NCBI RefSeq assembly: GCF_902506095.1
Contig: NZ_LR733293.1
Coordinates: 1,939,885 to 2,003,884 of the forward strand
DNA length: 64,000 nucleotides
Source: Arthrobacter sp. 9AX
GTDB lineage: Bacteria > Actinomycetota > Actinomycetes > Actinomycetales > Micrococcaceae
Direction of reading: 5' to 3'
The notes beneath the pieces were generated by a model. The model was given only the letters and a program-made list of their open reading frames with translations. It was not told the origin of the DNA and ran no database searches. Position 1 is the stretch's first letter. Each line of letters begins with the position of its first letter. The position numbers and the translations under genes are program-made. Positions 29,201-38,286 of the stretch are shown piece after piece.

Positions 29201-29733
29201 GGCGGATCGGTGTGACCGGCAGGGCCGCATGGTGCCCGCAGGAGGCTCACCTGTTCGATTCGACGATCCGCGGGAACCTCCTGCTGGGCAGGCCCGGCAA
29301 CGCACGGTCCGGCGACGGGCAACAGGGTGACGGCACCCCACAGGATGACGCCGCGCTGCTGGACGTGCTCGCCTCGGTGGGCCTCACGGCGCTCCTGGAA
29401 CGGTTGCCCGCAGGCCTGGATACCCGGATCGGGCCGGGCGGGGCGTTCCTGAGCGGCGGCGAACGCCAGCGCCTCGCTGTGGCCCGCACACTGATGACCG
29501 GAGCTGAGGTGATCCTCCTCGATGAGCCCACCGCGCACCTGGATGCGGAATCGGCGCGGGCCATGCTGGCAGACCTGAGACGGGGCCTGCGCCACCGCAC
29601 CGTGGTGCTGGTGACGCACAACCCGGCCGATATCCGGCCGGAGGATGCCCGCCTGGTGCTCGCGGCGGGCTTAGCCGAGGACGGCGGAAACCTGGTGGTG
29701 TCCTCTGCGGGGGATCAGCCGTCCACGTCGTGA
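26263..29733 (+). CDS. cydDC: Fused CydDC thiol-exporting ABC transporter
   Basis: A single 1156-residue polypeptide joining two half-transporters, CydD-like then CydC-like. It exports glutathione/cysteine-type reductants needed to assemble cytochrome bd. Half 1: membrane domain, then Walker A GPSGAGKST (361-369), signature LSPGELRR and Walker B VLLLDEPTAH. Half 2: membrane domain (from about 590), Walker A GPSGSGKST (958-966), signature LSGGERQR and Walker B VILLDEPTAH. Both switch histidines are present (LVAHEE, LVTHNP). The ATG follows the cydB TGA by one base. The gene's last 19 bases overlap the 3' end of the convergent DinB gene. Confidence 0.95.
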   Translation: MRPTFPSGPATRSAIYWLGLLAALKALSLVLIGQAVASVLAGLVAGNPGWAEQIAAGMAGVVLRSLTVWGQAVAARRAALGIKEELRAGLLERALRNGVRGTGPADGGLAVLATRGLDALDSYYTQFLPALVNCAAIPLLVGARILLADWVSAVVIVLTVPLVPLFMVLIGRYTEDNVREAQASLARLSTHMLELAKGLPVLVGLGRATAQRKALEEISEEYRSRTMGTLRTAFLSALALELIATISVAVVAVFIGVRLVHGDMPLEAGLLALILAPDCYLPLRELGTAHHASDDGRVALAETTAVTGSPEPQPLPAVRAGRPGAPITVTGLTVSYDGRPQPAVGPLTFTAPQSRITALDGPSGAGKSTVLGVLAGTIGDGSGTTVSGSITGLDRQDIAWVPQHPVMVADTVLDEIVLYLSGGAGSGTNRPARHAAEEAATTCLARAAAGHLAAKHPAELSPGELRRVAIARGLARIESGASVLLLDEPTAHLDDESAMLVEGTIRNLRGQVTVILVAHEERTRALAEHLVPVGGHGLTAPVTGKPDSIHPAAGPPGAVSAPGVDYADAAAVPSAAAAAGGNAQPGAVRLLSALLAPVRGKFAAAAVVGTLAAVFAVALSGLSGWLIIRAAEQPPILYLLTAIVGVRFFGIGRAVLRYCERLLLHDAVFAALTRLRGRLWASLSRRALPLRRLLQGGNVLGTVVDDVDTVRDLLPRVVLPPVTALAVSVLAVAATALLVPAALAAVLAASVVSLLLAPAIALWGDRRSATAEQLLRSGVLRRIAAALDARAELHANGAASRVLDDLRAQDRRATRASRRSAWADGLGQAVTTAACAAAALGAAWLAGPAVLAGRLAPETAAVVVLLLLSLVEPFAAMTTAVRQFPALRSVMRRVARSGALEDAPGRGDGDGLQTVPGRPGGLPGVELAGLSAAWPGGAPVFAGLDAVAEPGRWLAVTGPSGSGKSTLLSVLLGFLPVAAGRIGVTGRAAWCPQEAHLFDSTIRGNLLLGRPGNARSGDGQQGDGTPQDDAALLDVLASVGLTALLERLPAGLDTRIGPGGAFLSGGERQRLAVARTLMTGAEVILLDEPTAHLDAESARAMLADLRRGLRHRTVVLVTHNPADIRPEDARLVLAAGLAEDGGNLVVSSAGDQPSTS

Positions 29734-30233
29734 AGGTGGTGGACTACATCGTGCAGGAAGTACTGGGACAGGGTCAGGACCGTAAACTCCGAGCCGTTGC
29801 TGCGCAGTCCTTTACGGCCCCAGTCGGACTCCCGGACGGCGGCAAAGGACTCCGCCGCCTGCTTCCCTTCAGCCGCGAGTTCGGCGCTGACAACAGCCGG
29901 GTCGGCGTTGGCGTAGTCCTTGTCGATGGCCGTCTGGTCCTGGTCCCAATTCTGGAACCGGGCGGCGTCTGAATCGAGCATGAGGTTCAGCCGCTGGTCG
30001 AACAGGCTGAACACATCCCGGACGTGGCAGGCGTACTCCAGCGCGGACCACGTCTGCTCGTTCGGACGCTCCGCCGCGTCAGGGCGGCGCAGCACCGAGC
30101 GCCAGCGCGGCAGCATGTTCTCAATGCTCCCCGGGACCGTGGACGGTGTCACGGTCGAGGCATCAAACGAGCATTCCGGGCACGGACGGGTCAGGACCCA
30201 GGTCCAGTCCTTATCATCAGGAACGATAGGCAT
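29715..30233 (-). CDS. DinB-family four-helix protein
   Basis: A 172-residue DinB/YfiT-like protein. The likely metal-binding histidines are visible in SALEYACHVRDVFS and in the C-terminal QYFLHDVVHHLHDV. Family members are often thiol-dependent transferases or of unknown function; the adjacency to a thiol exporter (CydDC) may be coincidental. The N-terminus WVLTRPCPECSFDA carries a CPEC pair not universal in DinB proteins. A TAGACT hexamer ends 6 nt before the ATG and includes the stop codon of parC, so the gene probably has its own leaderless promoter. Confidence 0.85.
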   Translation of the reverse strand: MPIVPDDKDWTWVLTRPCPECSFDASTVTPSTVPGSIENMLPRWRSVLRRPDAAERPNEQTWSALEYACHVRDVFSLFDQRLNLMLDSDAARFQNWDQDQTAIDKDYANADPAVVSAELAAEGKQAAESFAAVRESDWGRKGLRSNGSEFTVLTLSQYFLHDVVHHLHDVDG

Positions 30234-30239
30234 GGCAGC

Positions 30240-30245
30240 AGTCTA
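30240..30245 (-). promoter_or_regulatory. Candidate -10 for the DinB-like gene, overlapping the parC stop codon
   Basis: TAGACT on the minus strand ends 6 nt before the DinB ATG. Its first three bases are the TAG that ends parC. Confidence 0.4.
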
Positions 30246-32750
30246 AGCGGGATCCGGCCAGGCCATGGCAGGGCCCACCACATCCACGGGCTGTGACAGC
30301 GGGACACCCGACCCGTCGCGCCGGCCGTGTTCCTGCGGCAGGGACCGCGCCACCCCGGCAGCCGAAGCCGCCTTCGCCGGGCCGTGGCCGGCCCAGGCCA
30401 GCAGGAGGGTGTCCTCGCCCTTCAGGAACCGGTGCGCCCGGACACCCGCGGTTGCGCGGCCCTTCGCCGGATACTCCGCGAAGGCGGTCACCTTGGCCGT
30501 GCCCGGGGCAGTTCCCGGAAGGGCCCCGGTGGTGCCGGCGATGGTGACCACCACGGCGGCCTCGTCCTTGGGCTGGATGGCGCCGAAGAACAGGACCCTG
30601 TCATCCGCAGCGAGCTTGATGCCGGCCATGCCGCCGGCCGTGCGCCCTTGGGGCCGCACACTGGCGGCAGCGAACTTCAGCAACTGGGCCTGGCTGGTCA
30701 GGAACACCAGTTCAGCGTCGTCCTCGCCTGCAGGCGCCACGCCCACGATGAAGTCCTTGTCCTTCAGCGAAATGACCTCCCAGTCCTCGCGGTTCAGCGG
30801 GTAGTCGGGCTGGACCCGCTTCACCACACCCTGGGCCGTGCCGACGGCCAGGACCTCGTCCAGCCGGACGAACGCCACCAGCGCTTCGCCCTTCTGCAGG
30901 GTGATGAAGTCCTTCGCCGGGACGCCCCCGGCAAGGTTGGGCAGTCCCGAGACCGGCGGAAGGACGGGCATATCCATCACCTGCAGGCGCAGCATACGTC
31001 CCAGGGATGTGACGGCGGCGATCTCGCCCCGCGCCGACGTCTTCACCACCGAGGTGAATACATCGTGCTTGCCACGGGGGCCGGCTTCGGCGAGCGGCTC
31101 CTGGTTGCTGGTGCGCGCGATTTGGCCGGAGGCGGTGAGGATTGCCCAGCAGGGATCATCGGCAATTTCCAGGGCCAGCGGCACGGCCTTGCCCTTTTTG
31201 CCCGGGGCAGCCAGTTCGGCGGCCACCGTGGGGGAGACGGCCTCGGATTCGAGCAGGATGGTGCGGCGCGGGGTGCCGTGCTGCTCGGCAATGGCGGCCA
31301 GTTCGTCCGAAACCAGGGTGCGCAGCCGTTCGTCCGAGGCCAGGATGGCCTCAAGCTCAGCGATCTCGCGGCGCAGCTCGTCCTGTTCCTTCTCCAGCTC
31401 GATGCGGGAATACTTGGTCAGCTGCCGGAGCCGCAGCTCCAGGATGTAGTTCGCCTGGATCTCGGTGAGGTCGTAGATGGACATCAACCGTTCACGCGCC
31501 GCGGCGGCCTCATCCGAGGACCGGATGATCTGGATGACCTCGTCGATGTCCACAATGGCGATCAGGAGCCCCTCCACCAGGTGCAGGCGGTCCTTCTTCT
31601 TTCCCAGGCGGTATACGGTACGCCGGCGCACCACGTCGATCCGGTGGTTCACGTACACGGTCAGCAGCTGCACCAGGCCAAGGGTTTGCGGCTGGCCGTC
31701 CACGAGGGTCACGTTGTTGATGCCGAAGGAATCTTCCATCGGCGAGTAGCGGTAGAGCTGCTGGAGCACCGCGTTGGGGTTGAAGCCGTTCTTGAGTTCG
31801 ATGACCAGCCGCAGCCCGTGCTTGCGGTCCGTCAGGTCGACGATGTCGCTGATGCCGGTCAGCTTCTTGGCGTTGACGGCGTCCTTGATCTTTTCGATGA
31901 CCTTTTCCGGACCCACCATGTAGGGGAGTTCGGTCACCACCAGGCCGGTCCGGCGGGCCGAGAGCTGCTCGACCTCCACCTTGGCCCGCGTCTTGAAGGA
32001 ACCGCGTCCGGTGGCGTACGCATCGCGGATGCCGTCCAGCCCTACGATCCGGCCGCCGCTGGGCAGGTCCGGGCCGGGCACGAAGCGCATGAGGTCTTCG
32101 AGCGTGGCATCCGGGTTGGCAATGAGGTGCCGGGCGGCGGAGATGACTTCCACGAGGTTGTGCGGGGCCATGTTGGTGGCCATGCCGACGGCGATGCCCG
32201 TGGCGCCGTTGACCAGCAGGTTGGGGAACGCCGCGGGCAGGACCTCCGGCTGGGTCAGCTGGTTGTCGTAGTTGGGGACAAAGTCCACCACGTCCTCATC
32301 GAGGTGGTCGGTGAGGGTCAGGGCGGCGGCCGCCATCCGGGCCTCGGTGTACCGCGGGGCGGCCGGGCCGTCGTCGAGCGAGCCGAAGTTGCCGTGCCCG
32401 TCAATCAGCGGCAGCCGCAGCGAGAAATCCTGGGCCATGCGCACCATGGCGTCGTAGATGGCCGTATCGCCGTGCGGGTGCAACTTTCCCATGACCTCGC
32501 CCACCACGCGGGCGCTCTTGACGTGCCCGCGGTCCGGGCGCAGGCCCATGTCGCTCATCATGTAGAGGATGCGCCGCTGCACGGGTTTGAGCCCGTCCCG
32601 GGCGTCAGGGAGCGCCCGGGAGTAGATCACCGAATACGCGTACTCCAGGAAGGAGCCCTCCATCTCGGAGGTGACATCGATGTCCACGATGTTCTCCGTG
32701 TAGGGCGTGCTGTCTTCCACAGCGGGGGTGGAACTTTGGCGGCGTGCCAT
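30243..32750 (-). CDS. parC: DNA topoisomerase IV subunit A
   Basis: DNA-cleaving subunit paired with ParE. The 835-residue protein has the GyrA/ParC core: [26 protein letters not shown], the quinolone-region [13 protein letters not shown] and the catalytic Tyr in APRYTEAR. The C-terminal beta-pinwheel follows, with no clear GyrA box, which favours ParC over GyrA. The ATG at 32750 has AGAAGGA upstream. It lies 8.4 kb from parE, with the blaI/cyd block between. Divergent from the GNAT-fusion gene. Confidence 0.93.
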   Translation of the reverse strand: MARRQSSTPAVEDSTPYTENIVDIDVTSEMEGSFLEYAYSVIYSRALPDARDGLKPVQRRILYMMSDMGLRPDRGHVKSARVVGEVMGKLHPHGDTAIYDAMVRMAQDFSLRLPLIDGHGNFGSLDDGPAAPRYTEARMAAAALTLTDHLDEDVVDFVPNYDNQLTQPEVLPAAFPNLLVNGATGIAVGMATNMAPHNLVEVISAARHLIANPDATLEDLMRFVPGPDLPSGGRIVGLDGIRDAYATGRGSFKTRAKVEVEQLSARRTGLVVTELPYMVGPEKVIEKIKDAVNAKKLTGISDIVDLTDRKHGLRLVIELKNGFNPNAVLQQLYRYSPMEDSFGINNVTLVDGQPQTLGLVQLLTVYVNHRIDVVRRRTVYRLGKKKDRLHLVEGLLIAIVDIDEVIQIIRSSDEAAAARERLMSIYDLTEIQANYILELRLRQLTKYSRIELEKEQDELRREIAELEAILASDERLRTLVSDELAAIAEQHGTPRRTILLESEAVSPTVAAELAAPGKKGKAVPLALEIADDPCWAILTASGQIARTSNQEPLAEAGPRGKHDVFTSVVKTSARGEIAAVTSLGRMLRLQVMDMPVLPPVSGLPNLAGGVPAKDFITLQKGEALVAFVRLDEVLAVGTAQGVVKRVQPDYPLNREDWEVISLKDKDFIVGVAPAGEDDAELVFLTSQAQLLKFAAASVRPQGRTAGGMAGIKLAADDRVLFFGAIQPKDEAAVVVTIAGTTGALPGTAPGTAKVTAFAEYPAKGRATAGVRAHRFLKGEDTLLLAWAGHGPAKAASAAGVARSLPQEHGRRDGSGVPLSQPVDVVGPAMAWPDPA

Positions 32751-32814
32751 GGGGTTTGGTAGATCCTTCTGGTACTGAGCAGCGGAAAACAGGAGTGCTG
32801 CGGGAGTTTTTGGC

Positions 32815-32820
32815 TAGGCT
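32815..32820 (+). promoter_or_regulatory. Candidate -10 for the GNAT-fusion gene (leaderless)
   Basis: TAGGCT ends exactly 6 nt before the ATG at 32827, without a Shine-Dalgarno sequence. Confidence 0.4.
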
Positions 32821-32826
32821 AACCCT

Positions 32827-35511
32827 ATGGTGGATCAGCCCGGGGACGGCGAATATCCGGAACATTGGGAAGCCGATGTCGTACTGCGCGACGGCGGAAC
32901 AGCCCACCTGAGGCCAATCCATCCTACCGACGCCGACGCCGTCCAGGCCTTCCACATCGGGCAGTCGCAGGATTCAATCTACATGCGCTTCTTCGCGTTC
33001 AAAGCCAGGTTGTCCAGCAAGGAGCTCAAGCGCTTCACCGAGGTCGACTACAAAGACCGGGTGGCTTTTGTGATCACCATCCGCGGCGAAATCGTTGGCA
33101 TCGGGCGGTATGACCGGCTGGATGACCCCGCCGAGGCCGAGGTGGCGTTCAACATTGCCGACTCCCACCAGGGGCGGGGGATCGGCTCCATCCTGCTCGA
33201 ACACCTGGCCGCCGCGGCCCACGAAAACGGGATCCGGCGGTTCAGCGCCGAGGTTTTGCCGGAGAACCGGAAGATGCTCACGGTCTTCTCCGAGGCCGGT
33301 TACGATGTCCGGCGGCACTTCGACGACGGCGTCATCAGCCTCGAGTTCAACATCGACCCCACGGAGAAATCGCGGGCGGTGATGGAGTCCCGCGAGCACC
33401 GCGCCGAGGCGAGGAGCGTGCGGGACTTGCTGACGCCGTCGTCAATTGCCGTGATCGGTGCCAGCCGCAAATGGGGAACCGTGGGCTACCAGCTGCTGGA
33501 GCACATCATCGAAGGCGGGTTCCTCGGCCCGGTGTACGCCATCAACCCCGAGGCGCTGGAACTTGCCGGCATGCTGTCCTTCGGCAAGCTGTCCGAAGTC
33601 CCGGAGCCGGTCCAGCTCGCCGTGGTGGCCGTACCCTACGAGGAAGTCCCCGCCGTGGTGGCCGACTGTGCAGCGGCGGGCGTCAGGGGGCTGGTTGTCG
33701 CCTCCGCAGGCTTCGCGGACGACGGCGAACGCGGCCTTCAGCGCCAGCGGGACCTTGTGCGCCAGGCACGGGCGAGCGGCATGCGGGTGATCGGGCCCGC
33801 GTCGCTGGGCATCGTGAACACTAATCCGGACGTTTCCCTGAACGCCTCCATGGCGCCTGCGTTGCCCCTGCGCGGGGGCCTGGGCCTGTTCAGCCAGTCG
33901 GCGGCCATCGGCGTCTCCCTGTATGCGGCGTCCAGCCGCCGCCGGCTGGGGCTTTCCACGTTCCTGTCCGCGGGGAACCGGGCGGACGTCTCGGGCAACG
34001 ACATGATGCAGTACTGGGAGGACGATCCCGATACCGCCGCCGTCGGCCTTTACCTCGAATCGATCGGCAACCCGCGCAAGTTCTCGCGGCTGGCCCGCCG
34101 GCTCGCACGGACCCGGCCGGTGATTGTGGCGAAGTCCGACGCCATGGGGCTGCGCCTCCCGCCAGGGCATGCCGTCCGGACAACCCAGGCACCGGCCGGG
34201 GCGCTGGACGCCATGCTTCGCCAGTCCGGCGTGATCCGGGTGGAAACCATCGAGCAGCTGACGGACGTCGCGCAGGTGGTGTCCGGCCAGCCCCTTCCTG
34301 CGGGGCCGGGGCTGGCGATCTTCAGCAACTCCCAGGCGCTGGGCAAGGTGGTGGCGGACAGCGCGTCGTCCCAAGGACTCACTGTTGAGCAGTTGGTGAC
34401 GGGTGTGGACCTCGACGCCGGACAGTCGGTCGCGCTGCCTGCCCTGCGGGCCGGCCTGCTCAAGACGCTGGAGCAGGACGCCGTCCACGCCGCGGTGGCG
34501 GCCCTGCTTCCGGCGCGGGGGCTGACGGTGGACAGCATTGCCGAAGTATTGGCCGAATGCTCAGCAACGTCCGGGAAGCCCGTGGTGGCTGCCTTCACCG
34601 GCATCCTCGATGCCTCCATCCAGGTGGAGGGCATGGTGGGTCCGCCCGGACGCGCCGTCCCCTGCTTCTCCAATCCAGGTGCTGCGGTGGCTGCGCTCGC
34701 GGCTGTTGCCCGGTACTCGGAATGGGTGTCCCGCGACCAGGGCCACTTTGTTGAGCCCGAAGGCTGCAGCCCGGAACTGGCGCGGACCGAACTCGAAGGC
34801 CTCCTGCGCGATGTCAGGGGCGAGCAACTCAAACGGCTGGACCCTGCTGCTGCGGCGTCCCTGCTGGGCCATTACGGCATCAAGGTGCTGCCGTCCGTGG
34901 GCTTCGACACTCCGGATGAGGCGGTTGAGGCGGCCGGGACCCTGGGCTGGCCGGTGGTCCTGAAGACCACGGACCCGGCCCTGCGGCACCGGCTGGACCT
35001 GGGGGGCGTGCGCCTGGACATCCAGGATGCGGAGTCGCTGCGCCAGAACGTGCTGCAGATGCGGCGGGTCCTTTCCAACTACGGCGACCCCGCACTGGAG
35101 GTGCAGAGCATGGCACCCGTCGGCCAGGCCTGCACGTTCCGGGCCATCGAGGATCCGCTGCTCGGCCCCGTGATCTCGTTCGGGCTCGCGGGGGACGCCG
35201 TGAACCTGCTGGATGACTGGTCACACCGGGTGCCGCCGCTGTCCGCCGCGGACGTGGACGATTTCATCCGGGGCCCGAGGGCTTCCCGCAAGCTGTTCGG
35301 CTACCAGGGCCTGCCGCCGGTGGACGTCGGAGCCCTGAAGGACCTGGCCGGCAGGCTTGCCTGGCTGAAGGACAACCACCCCGAGATCGCCCTGGTGGAA
35401 TTCAACCCTGTCCTGTGCGGGACTACGGGTGTGACGATCCTTGCCGCGGACGTCAGGATCGGCAACCCCGCCAAGCGGACGGACAGCGCGCGCCGGGCCA
35501 TGTTGGGCTGA
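32827..35511 (+). CDS. GNAT acetyltransferase fused to an NDP-forming acyl-CoA synthetase-like protein (Pat type)
   Basis: An 894-residue multidomain protein. Residues about 15-180 are a GNAT domain with the acetyl-CoA motif SHQGRGIGSILLEHL. Residues about 200-660 are the CoA-binding and ligase parts of an ADP-forming acetyl-CoA synthetase (SSIAVIGASRKWGTVGYQLLEHI, then GLFSQSAAIG, FLSAGNRADVSGND). The C-terminal about 220 residues are the ATP-grasp/beta-subunit part (YGIKVLPSVGFDTPDEAVEAA, ending VEFNPVL). The usual phospho-His motif SHTGxLAG is not recognisable; the nearest His is H448 in PPGHAVRTTQAP. Known Pat proteins with this architecture acetylate lysines of acyl-CoA synthetases, so a protein acetyltransferase is the best guess. 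Confidence 0.85.
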   Translation: MVDQPGDGEYPEHWEADVVLRDGGTAHLRPIHPTDADAVQAFHIGQSQDSIYMRFFAFKARLSSKELKRFTEVDYKDRVAFVITIRGEIVGIGRYDRLDDPAEAEVAFNIADSHQGRGIGSILLEHLAAAAHENGIRRFSAEVLPENRKMLTVFSEAGYDVRRHFDDGVISLEFNIDPTEKSRAVMESREHRAEARSVRDLLTPSSIAVIGASRKWGTVGYQLLEHIIEGGFLGPVYAINPEALELAGMLSFGKLSEVPEPVQLAVVAVPYEEVPAVVADCAAAGVRGLVVASAGFADDGERGLQRQRDLVRQARASGMRVIGPASLGIVNTNPDVSLNASMAPALPLRGGLGLFSQSAAIGVSLYAASSRRRLGLSTFLSAGNRADVSGNDMMQYWEDDPDTAAVGLYLESIGNPRKFSRLARRLARTRPVIVAKSDAMGLRLPPGHAVRTTQAPAGALDAMLRQSGVIRVETIEQLTDVAQVVSGQPLPAGPGLAIFSNSQALGKVVADSASSQGLTVEQLVTGVDLDAGQSVALPALRAGLLKTLEQDAVHAAVAALLPARGLTVDSIAEVLAECSATSGKPVVAAFTGILDASIQVEGMVGPPGRAVPCFSNPGAAVAALAAVARYSEWVSRDQGHFVEPEGCSPELARTELEGLLRDVRGEQLKRLDPAAAASLLGHYGIKVLPSVGFDTPDEAVEAAGTLGWPVVLKTTDPALRHRLDLGGVRLDIQDAESLRQNVLQMRRVLSNYGDPALEVQSMAPVGQACTFRAIEDPLLGPVISFGLAGDAVNLLDDWSHRVPPLSAADVDDFIRGPRASRKLFGYQGLPPVDVGALKDLAGRLAWLKDNHPEIALVEFNPVLCGTTGVTILAADVRIGNPAKRTDSARRAMLG

Positions 35512-35568
35512 TGCCGTTGAGCGGGCGCGCGGTTAGCAAGAGTCGGGCCGATCTGTGAAAATGGGGTA

Positions 35569-36312
35569 ATGAGCTCACAGCCTCCCGCTTCGGCGCCCGA
35601 AACGCCCGGCAACGAAACCCAGGCAGTCCGCCACCACAGCTCACACAGCCACACCGCACAAGGCCAGAGCCTGGAAGGTGCCCTGCAGAAGGCCGGCTTC
35701 TACCCCGTCCTTGTAGCGGACGTGGTGGACGACGCCCTGGATGGCCGCGACTGCGTGGCACACCTGGTGCACCTGGAAACCCACTTTGACCGCGCCGAAG
35801 TCCGCCGCCACATCACGGTGCTGGTGCTGACCGCGGACATGCTGGTCATCACCCATGTGGACGACCAGCAGCTGGATGAAGCCGGCGAACAGATCGTGGC
35901 CCAGATCTCTACCGAATCCGTTCCCGTGGCCCAGATCCGTTCCGTGGTGCTCAGCTACATGTACTCGCAGCCCCAGAATTACAAGCCCTCGGACCCCGTC
36001 CGCGAAGTGACACTGTCCATCGCCTGGTCCGGCGGCCAGCGGCTGGACATGGGGCCGGCCAGCTGCGGCGACCCGCAGTGCGAAGCGGACCACGGCTACA
36101 GCGGCACCATCGCCCAGGAGGACATCGTGCTCCGGATCAGCGCCGAAGCTGACGGATTGCAGGCAGTCCAGGACGCCAAACTCTTTGCCCGGGCGCTGCG
36201 CGCGGTGAACACCGGTTCGCCGGCCCCGCAGCCGCACGTCCAGTCCATGCCGCCGCGGCCGCGTGCCGGTGTGTTCGGCAACCGCCTCAGCCGCGGGCAC
36301 CAGCAGCGCTGA
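35569..36312 (+). CDS. DUF5998-family protein
   Basis: A 247-residue soluble protein of unknown function, starting with a Ser/Pro/His-rich tail (about 1-30), then EGALQKAGFYPVLVADVVDDAL, LVHLETHFDRAEVRRHITVLVLT and a CGDPQCEADHGYSG segment with a CxxxxC that might bind metal. I recognise it as DUF5998, usually found beside a phosphodiesterase and thymidine kinase in Micrococcales. Its stop overlaps the start of the next gene by one base (TGATG), so the two are co-translated. Confidence 0.8.
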   Translation: MSSQPPASAPETPGNETQAVRHHSSHSHTAQGQSLEGALQKAGFYPVLVADVVDDALDGRDCVAHLVHLETHFDRAEVRRHITVLVLTADMLVITHVDDQQLDEAGEQIVAQISTESVPVAQIRSVVLSYMYSQPQNYKPSDPVREVTLSIAWSGGQRLDMGPASCGDPQCEADHGYSGTIAQEDIVLRISAEADGLQAVQDAKLFARALRAVNTGSPAPQPHVQSMPPRPRAGVFGNRLSRGHQQR

Positions 36313-37544
36313 TGCCCAAAGACCGCCAGCACCCAGGCATCGTTCCACCCGCCCGGTCCGGCCTCGAGTTTGCTATGCCGGGTGCTCCCGCGTACGGGCA
36401 GCGCTCCATCGCCGAGGTTCTTACCAGCGCAGCTGCCGGCATGGGCCTGGAGGGGTTCGCCAACACCCTTCGCCTTCCGGCTGCCTCTCGTGTCTGCGTG
36501 GTCCTCGCGGACGGCCTCGGCCGGAACCTGCTGAAGCAGAAATCCGCACACACGCCGTTCCTGCGCTCAGTGATCCAGTCCGGGCAGGGAGAGGTCCCGG
36601 TCTGGCTGGATTCGGCCTTTCCGTCCACTACCGCAGCAGCGCTGTCCAGCTTCGGCACAGGACTGGCGCCCGGGCAGCACGGCATGGTGGGTTACGACGT
36701 CCTGGATCCGCGGCAGGACAAGGTGGTCAACCTGCTGGGAAGCTGGGATCCGGGCGTGGATCCGGCCGACTGGCAGCCGTTCCCCACAGTGCTGGAACGC
36801 GCCGCTGAGCACGCGGATGTCACCACTGTCAGCCTGCCGCAGTTCGCCGGTTCGCCCATGACCCGCGCCGCGCTTCGGGGCGGCCGGCATATCTCCGGAA
36901 CCACGTCACACGCCCGGACGGCGGCCGCCGCCGAGGCCATGGCGTCCGCCGGCCCGTCCCTGATGTACTTCTACGTCAACGAACTGGACAAGGCAGGGCA
37001 CCGGTACGGCTGCCAGTCCGAGCAGTGGGAACACCAGCTTGAAGAGCTCGATGCCACCGTGAAGCGGCTGAACAACAGCCTCCCCGCCGGCACCACCATC
37101 CTGCTGACGGCGGACCACGGCATGCTGGACGTCCCCGAGCAGCAGCGGATCGACTACGCCGCCGAACCTGCGCTGGTGGAAGGCGTGCGCCACACGGCTG
37201 GAGAACCGCGGATGGTCCACCTGTACCTGGAAAACGGAACCGGGCCGGACGTGCGGGACAGGCTGCTTGCCGCCTGGCGGGCACGTTTCGGTGACCGGAT
37301 CTGGGCGTTCACGAGGGAGGATGCCATCATGGCGGGACTCTTCGGGGAAGTGCGTCCCGCCGTCGAAGGCCGGATTGGTGACGTGATGATCGCCGCCCGG
37401 GCGCCGCTGGCGCTGTACGACACCCGCCGCGTCCGCCCTGCCGCCATGGAAGTGGTGGGCCAGCACGGGTCGTTGACCAAGGCAGAGCGGGAGGTCCCGC
37501 TGCTCTGCTTCACTGCCGGCGGCAGGAGCTCCCGGCGTGGCTGA
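36312..37544 (+). CDS. Alkaline-phosphatase-superfamily phosphodiesterase (nucleotide pyrophosphatase type)
   Basis: A 410-residue cytosolic two-metal hydrolase. The core motifs are in order: VCVVLADGLGRNLL (metal Asp), DSAFPSTTAAALSS with the nucleophilic Thr, FYVNELDKAGHRYG (metal Asp/His), LTADHGMLDV (Asp/His) and a final His in QHGSLT. These match nucleotide pyrophosphatase/phosphodiesterases rather than classical phosphatases. No signal peptide. Substrate unknown; the thymidine kinase next door suggests nucleotide metabolism. Overlaps tdk by 8 bases. Confidence 0.88.
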   Translation: MPKDRQHPGIVPPARSGLEFAMPGAPAYGQRSIAEVLTSAAAGMGLEGFANTLRLPAASRVCVVLADGLGRNLLKQKSAHTPFLRSVIQSGQGEVPVWLDSAFPSTTAAALSSFGTGLAPGQHGMVGYDVLDPRQDKVVNLLGSWDPGVDPADWQPFPTVLERAAEHADVTTVSLPQFAGSPMTRAALRGGRHISGTTSHARTAAAAEAMASAGPSLMYFYVNELDKAGHRYGCQSEQWEHQLEELDATVKRLNNSLPAGTTILLTADHGMLDVPEQQRIDYAAEPALVEGVRHTAGEPRMVHLYLENGTGPDVRDRLLAAWRARFGDRIWAFTREDAIMAGLFGEVRPAVEGRIGDVMIAARAPLALYDTRRVRPAAMEVVGQHGSLTKAEREVPLLCFTAGGRSSRRG

Positions 37545-38286
37545 ACTCGTCTTTTTCTCCGGCACCATGGACTGTGGAAAGTCCACCCTCGCCCTGCAGA
37601 TGGATCACAACCACCGGGCCAGGGGACGCGGCGGCGTACGGTTCAGCCGGAACGACCGCGCCGGCGAATCGCGCATCTCCAGCCGCCTGGGCCTGCAGAC
37701 GGACGCCGTGGAGGTGCTGGACAGCACGGACTTCTGGGACGAAGTGATGGTGCGCCGCACCCAGGGACAGCGCATCGACTACCTGATCTGTGACGAAGCC
37801 CAGTTCTACACGCCCGAGCAGGTGGAGCAGCTGGCGAAAGTAGTGGATGAGATCGACGTGGACGTCTTCGCGTTTGGTATCACCGCGGACTTCCGCACAC
37901 GCCTCTTTCCGGGCTCCCAGCGGCTCGTGGAGCTGGCGGACCGGGTGCAGGTCCTGCAGGTGGAGGCACTGTGCTGGTGCGGCCGCCGTGCCACCCACAA
38001 TGCCAGGACGGTCGACGGCGTGATGGTCACCGAAGGCGCACAGGTGGTGGTGGGGGACGTGGACATGGCCGTGGACCCTGCAGCCGGAACGCCTGCCGCG
38101 GACCACGTCCCCGTTGTTGGGTATGAAACGCTGTGCCGCCGGCATTACATGCGCCGCGTGACCGCCCACGGAGCCACGTTGATGGCCCAGCAGGACCCGT
38201 TGCTGCCGTTCGAGGTGGATGCCTGCCTGTGGCGCGGTTCAGGGGCGACCGGGGCTCCAGGGGCAGCCGGGGCTTCCGAGGCTTAG
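37537..38286 (+). CDS. tdk: Thymidine kinase (type II)
   Basis: Phosphorylates thymidine to dTMP in the salvage pathway. The 249-residue protein has the P-loop GTMDCGKS (9-16), the Walker B/catalytic DEAQF, a GITADFRTRLFPGS lasso region and the zinc ribbon CWCG...CRRH. A Gly/Ala-rich tail ends the protein. GTG start at 37537 with AGGAG 8 nt upstream. Last gene of a three-gene operon with DUF5998 and the phosphodiesterase. Confidence 0.95.
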   Translation: MAELVFFSGTMDCGKSTLALQMDHNHRARGRGGVRFSRNDRAGESRISSRLGLQTDAVEVLDSTDFWDEVMVRRTQGQRIDYLICDEAQFYTPEQVEQLAKVVDEIDVDVFAFGITADFRTRLFPGSQRLVELADRVQVLQVEALCWCGRRATHNARTVDGVMVTEGAQVVVGDVDMAVDPAAGTPAADHVPVVGYETLCRRHYMRRVTAHGATLMAQQDPLLPFEVDACLWRGSGATGAPGAAGASEA

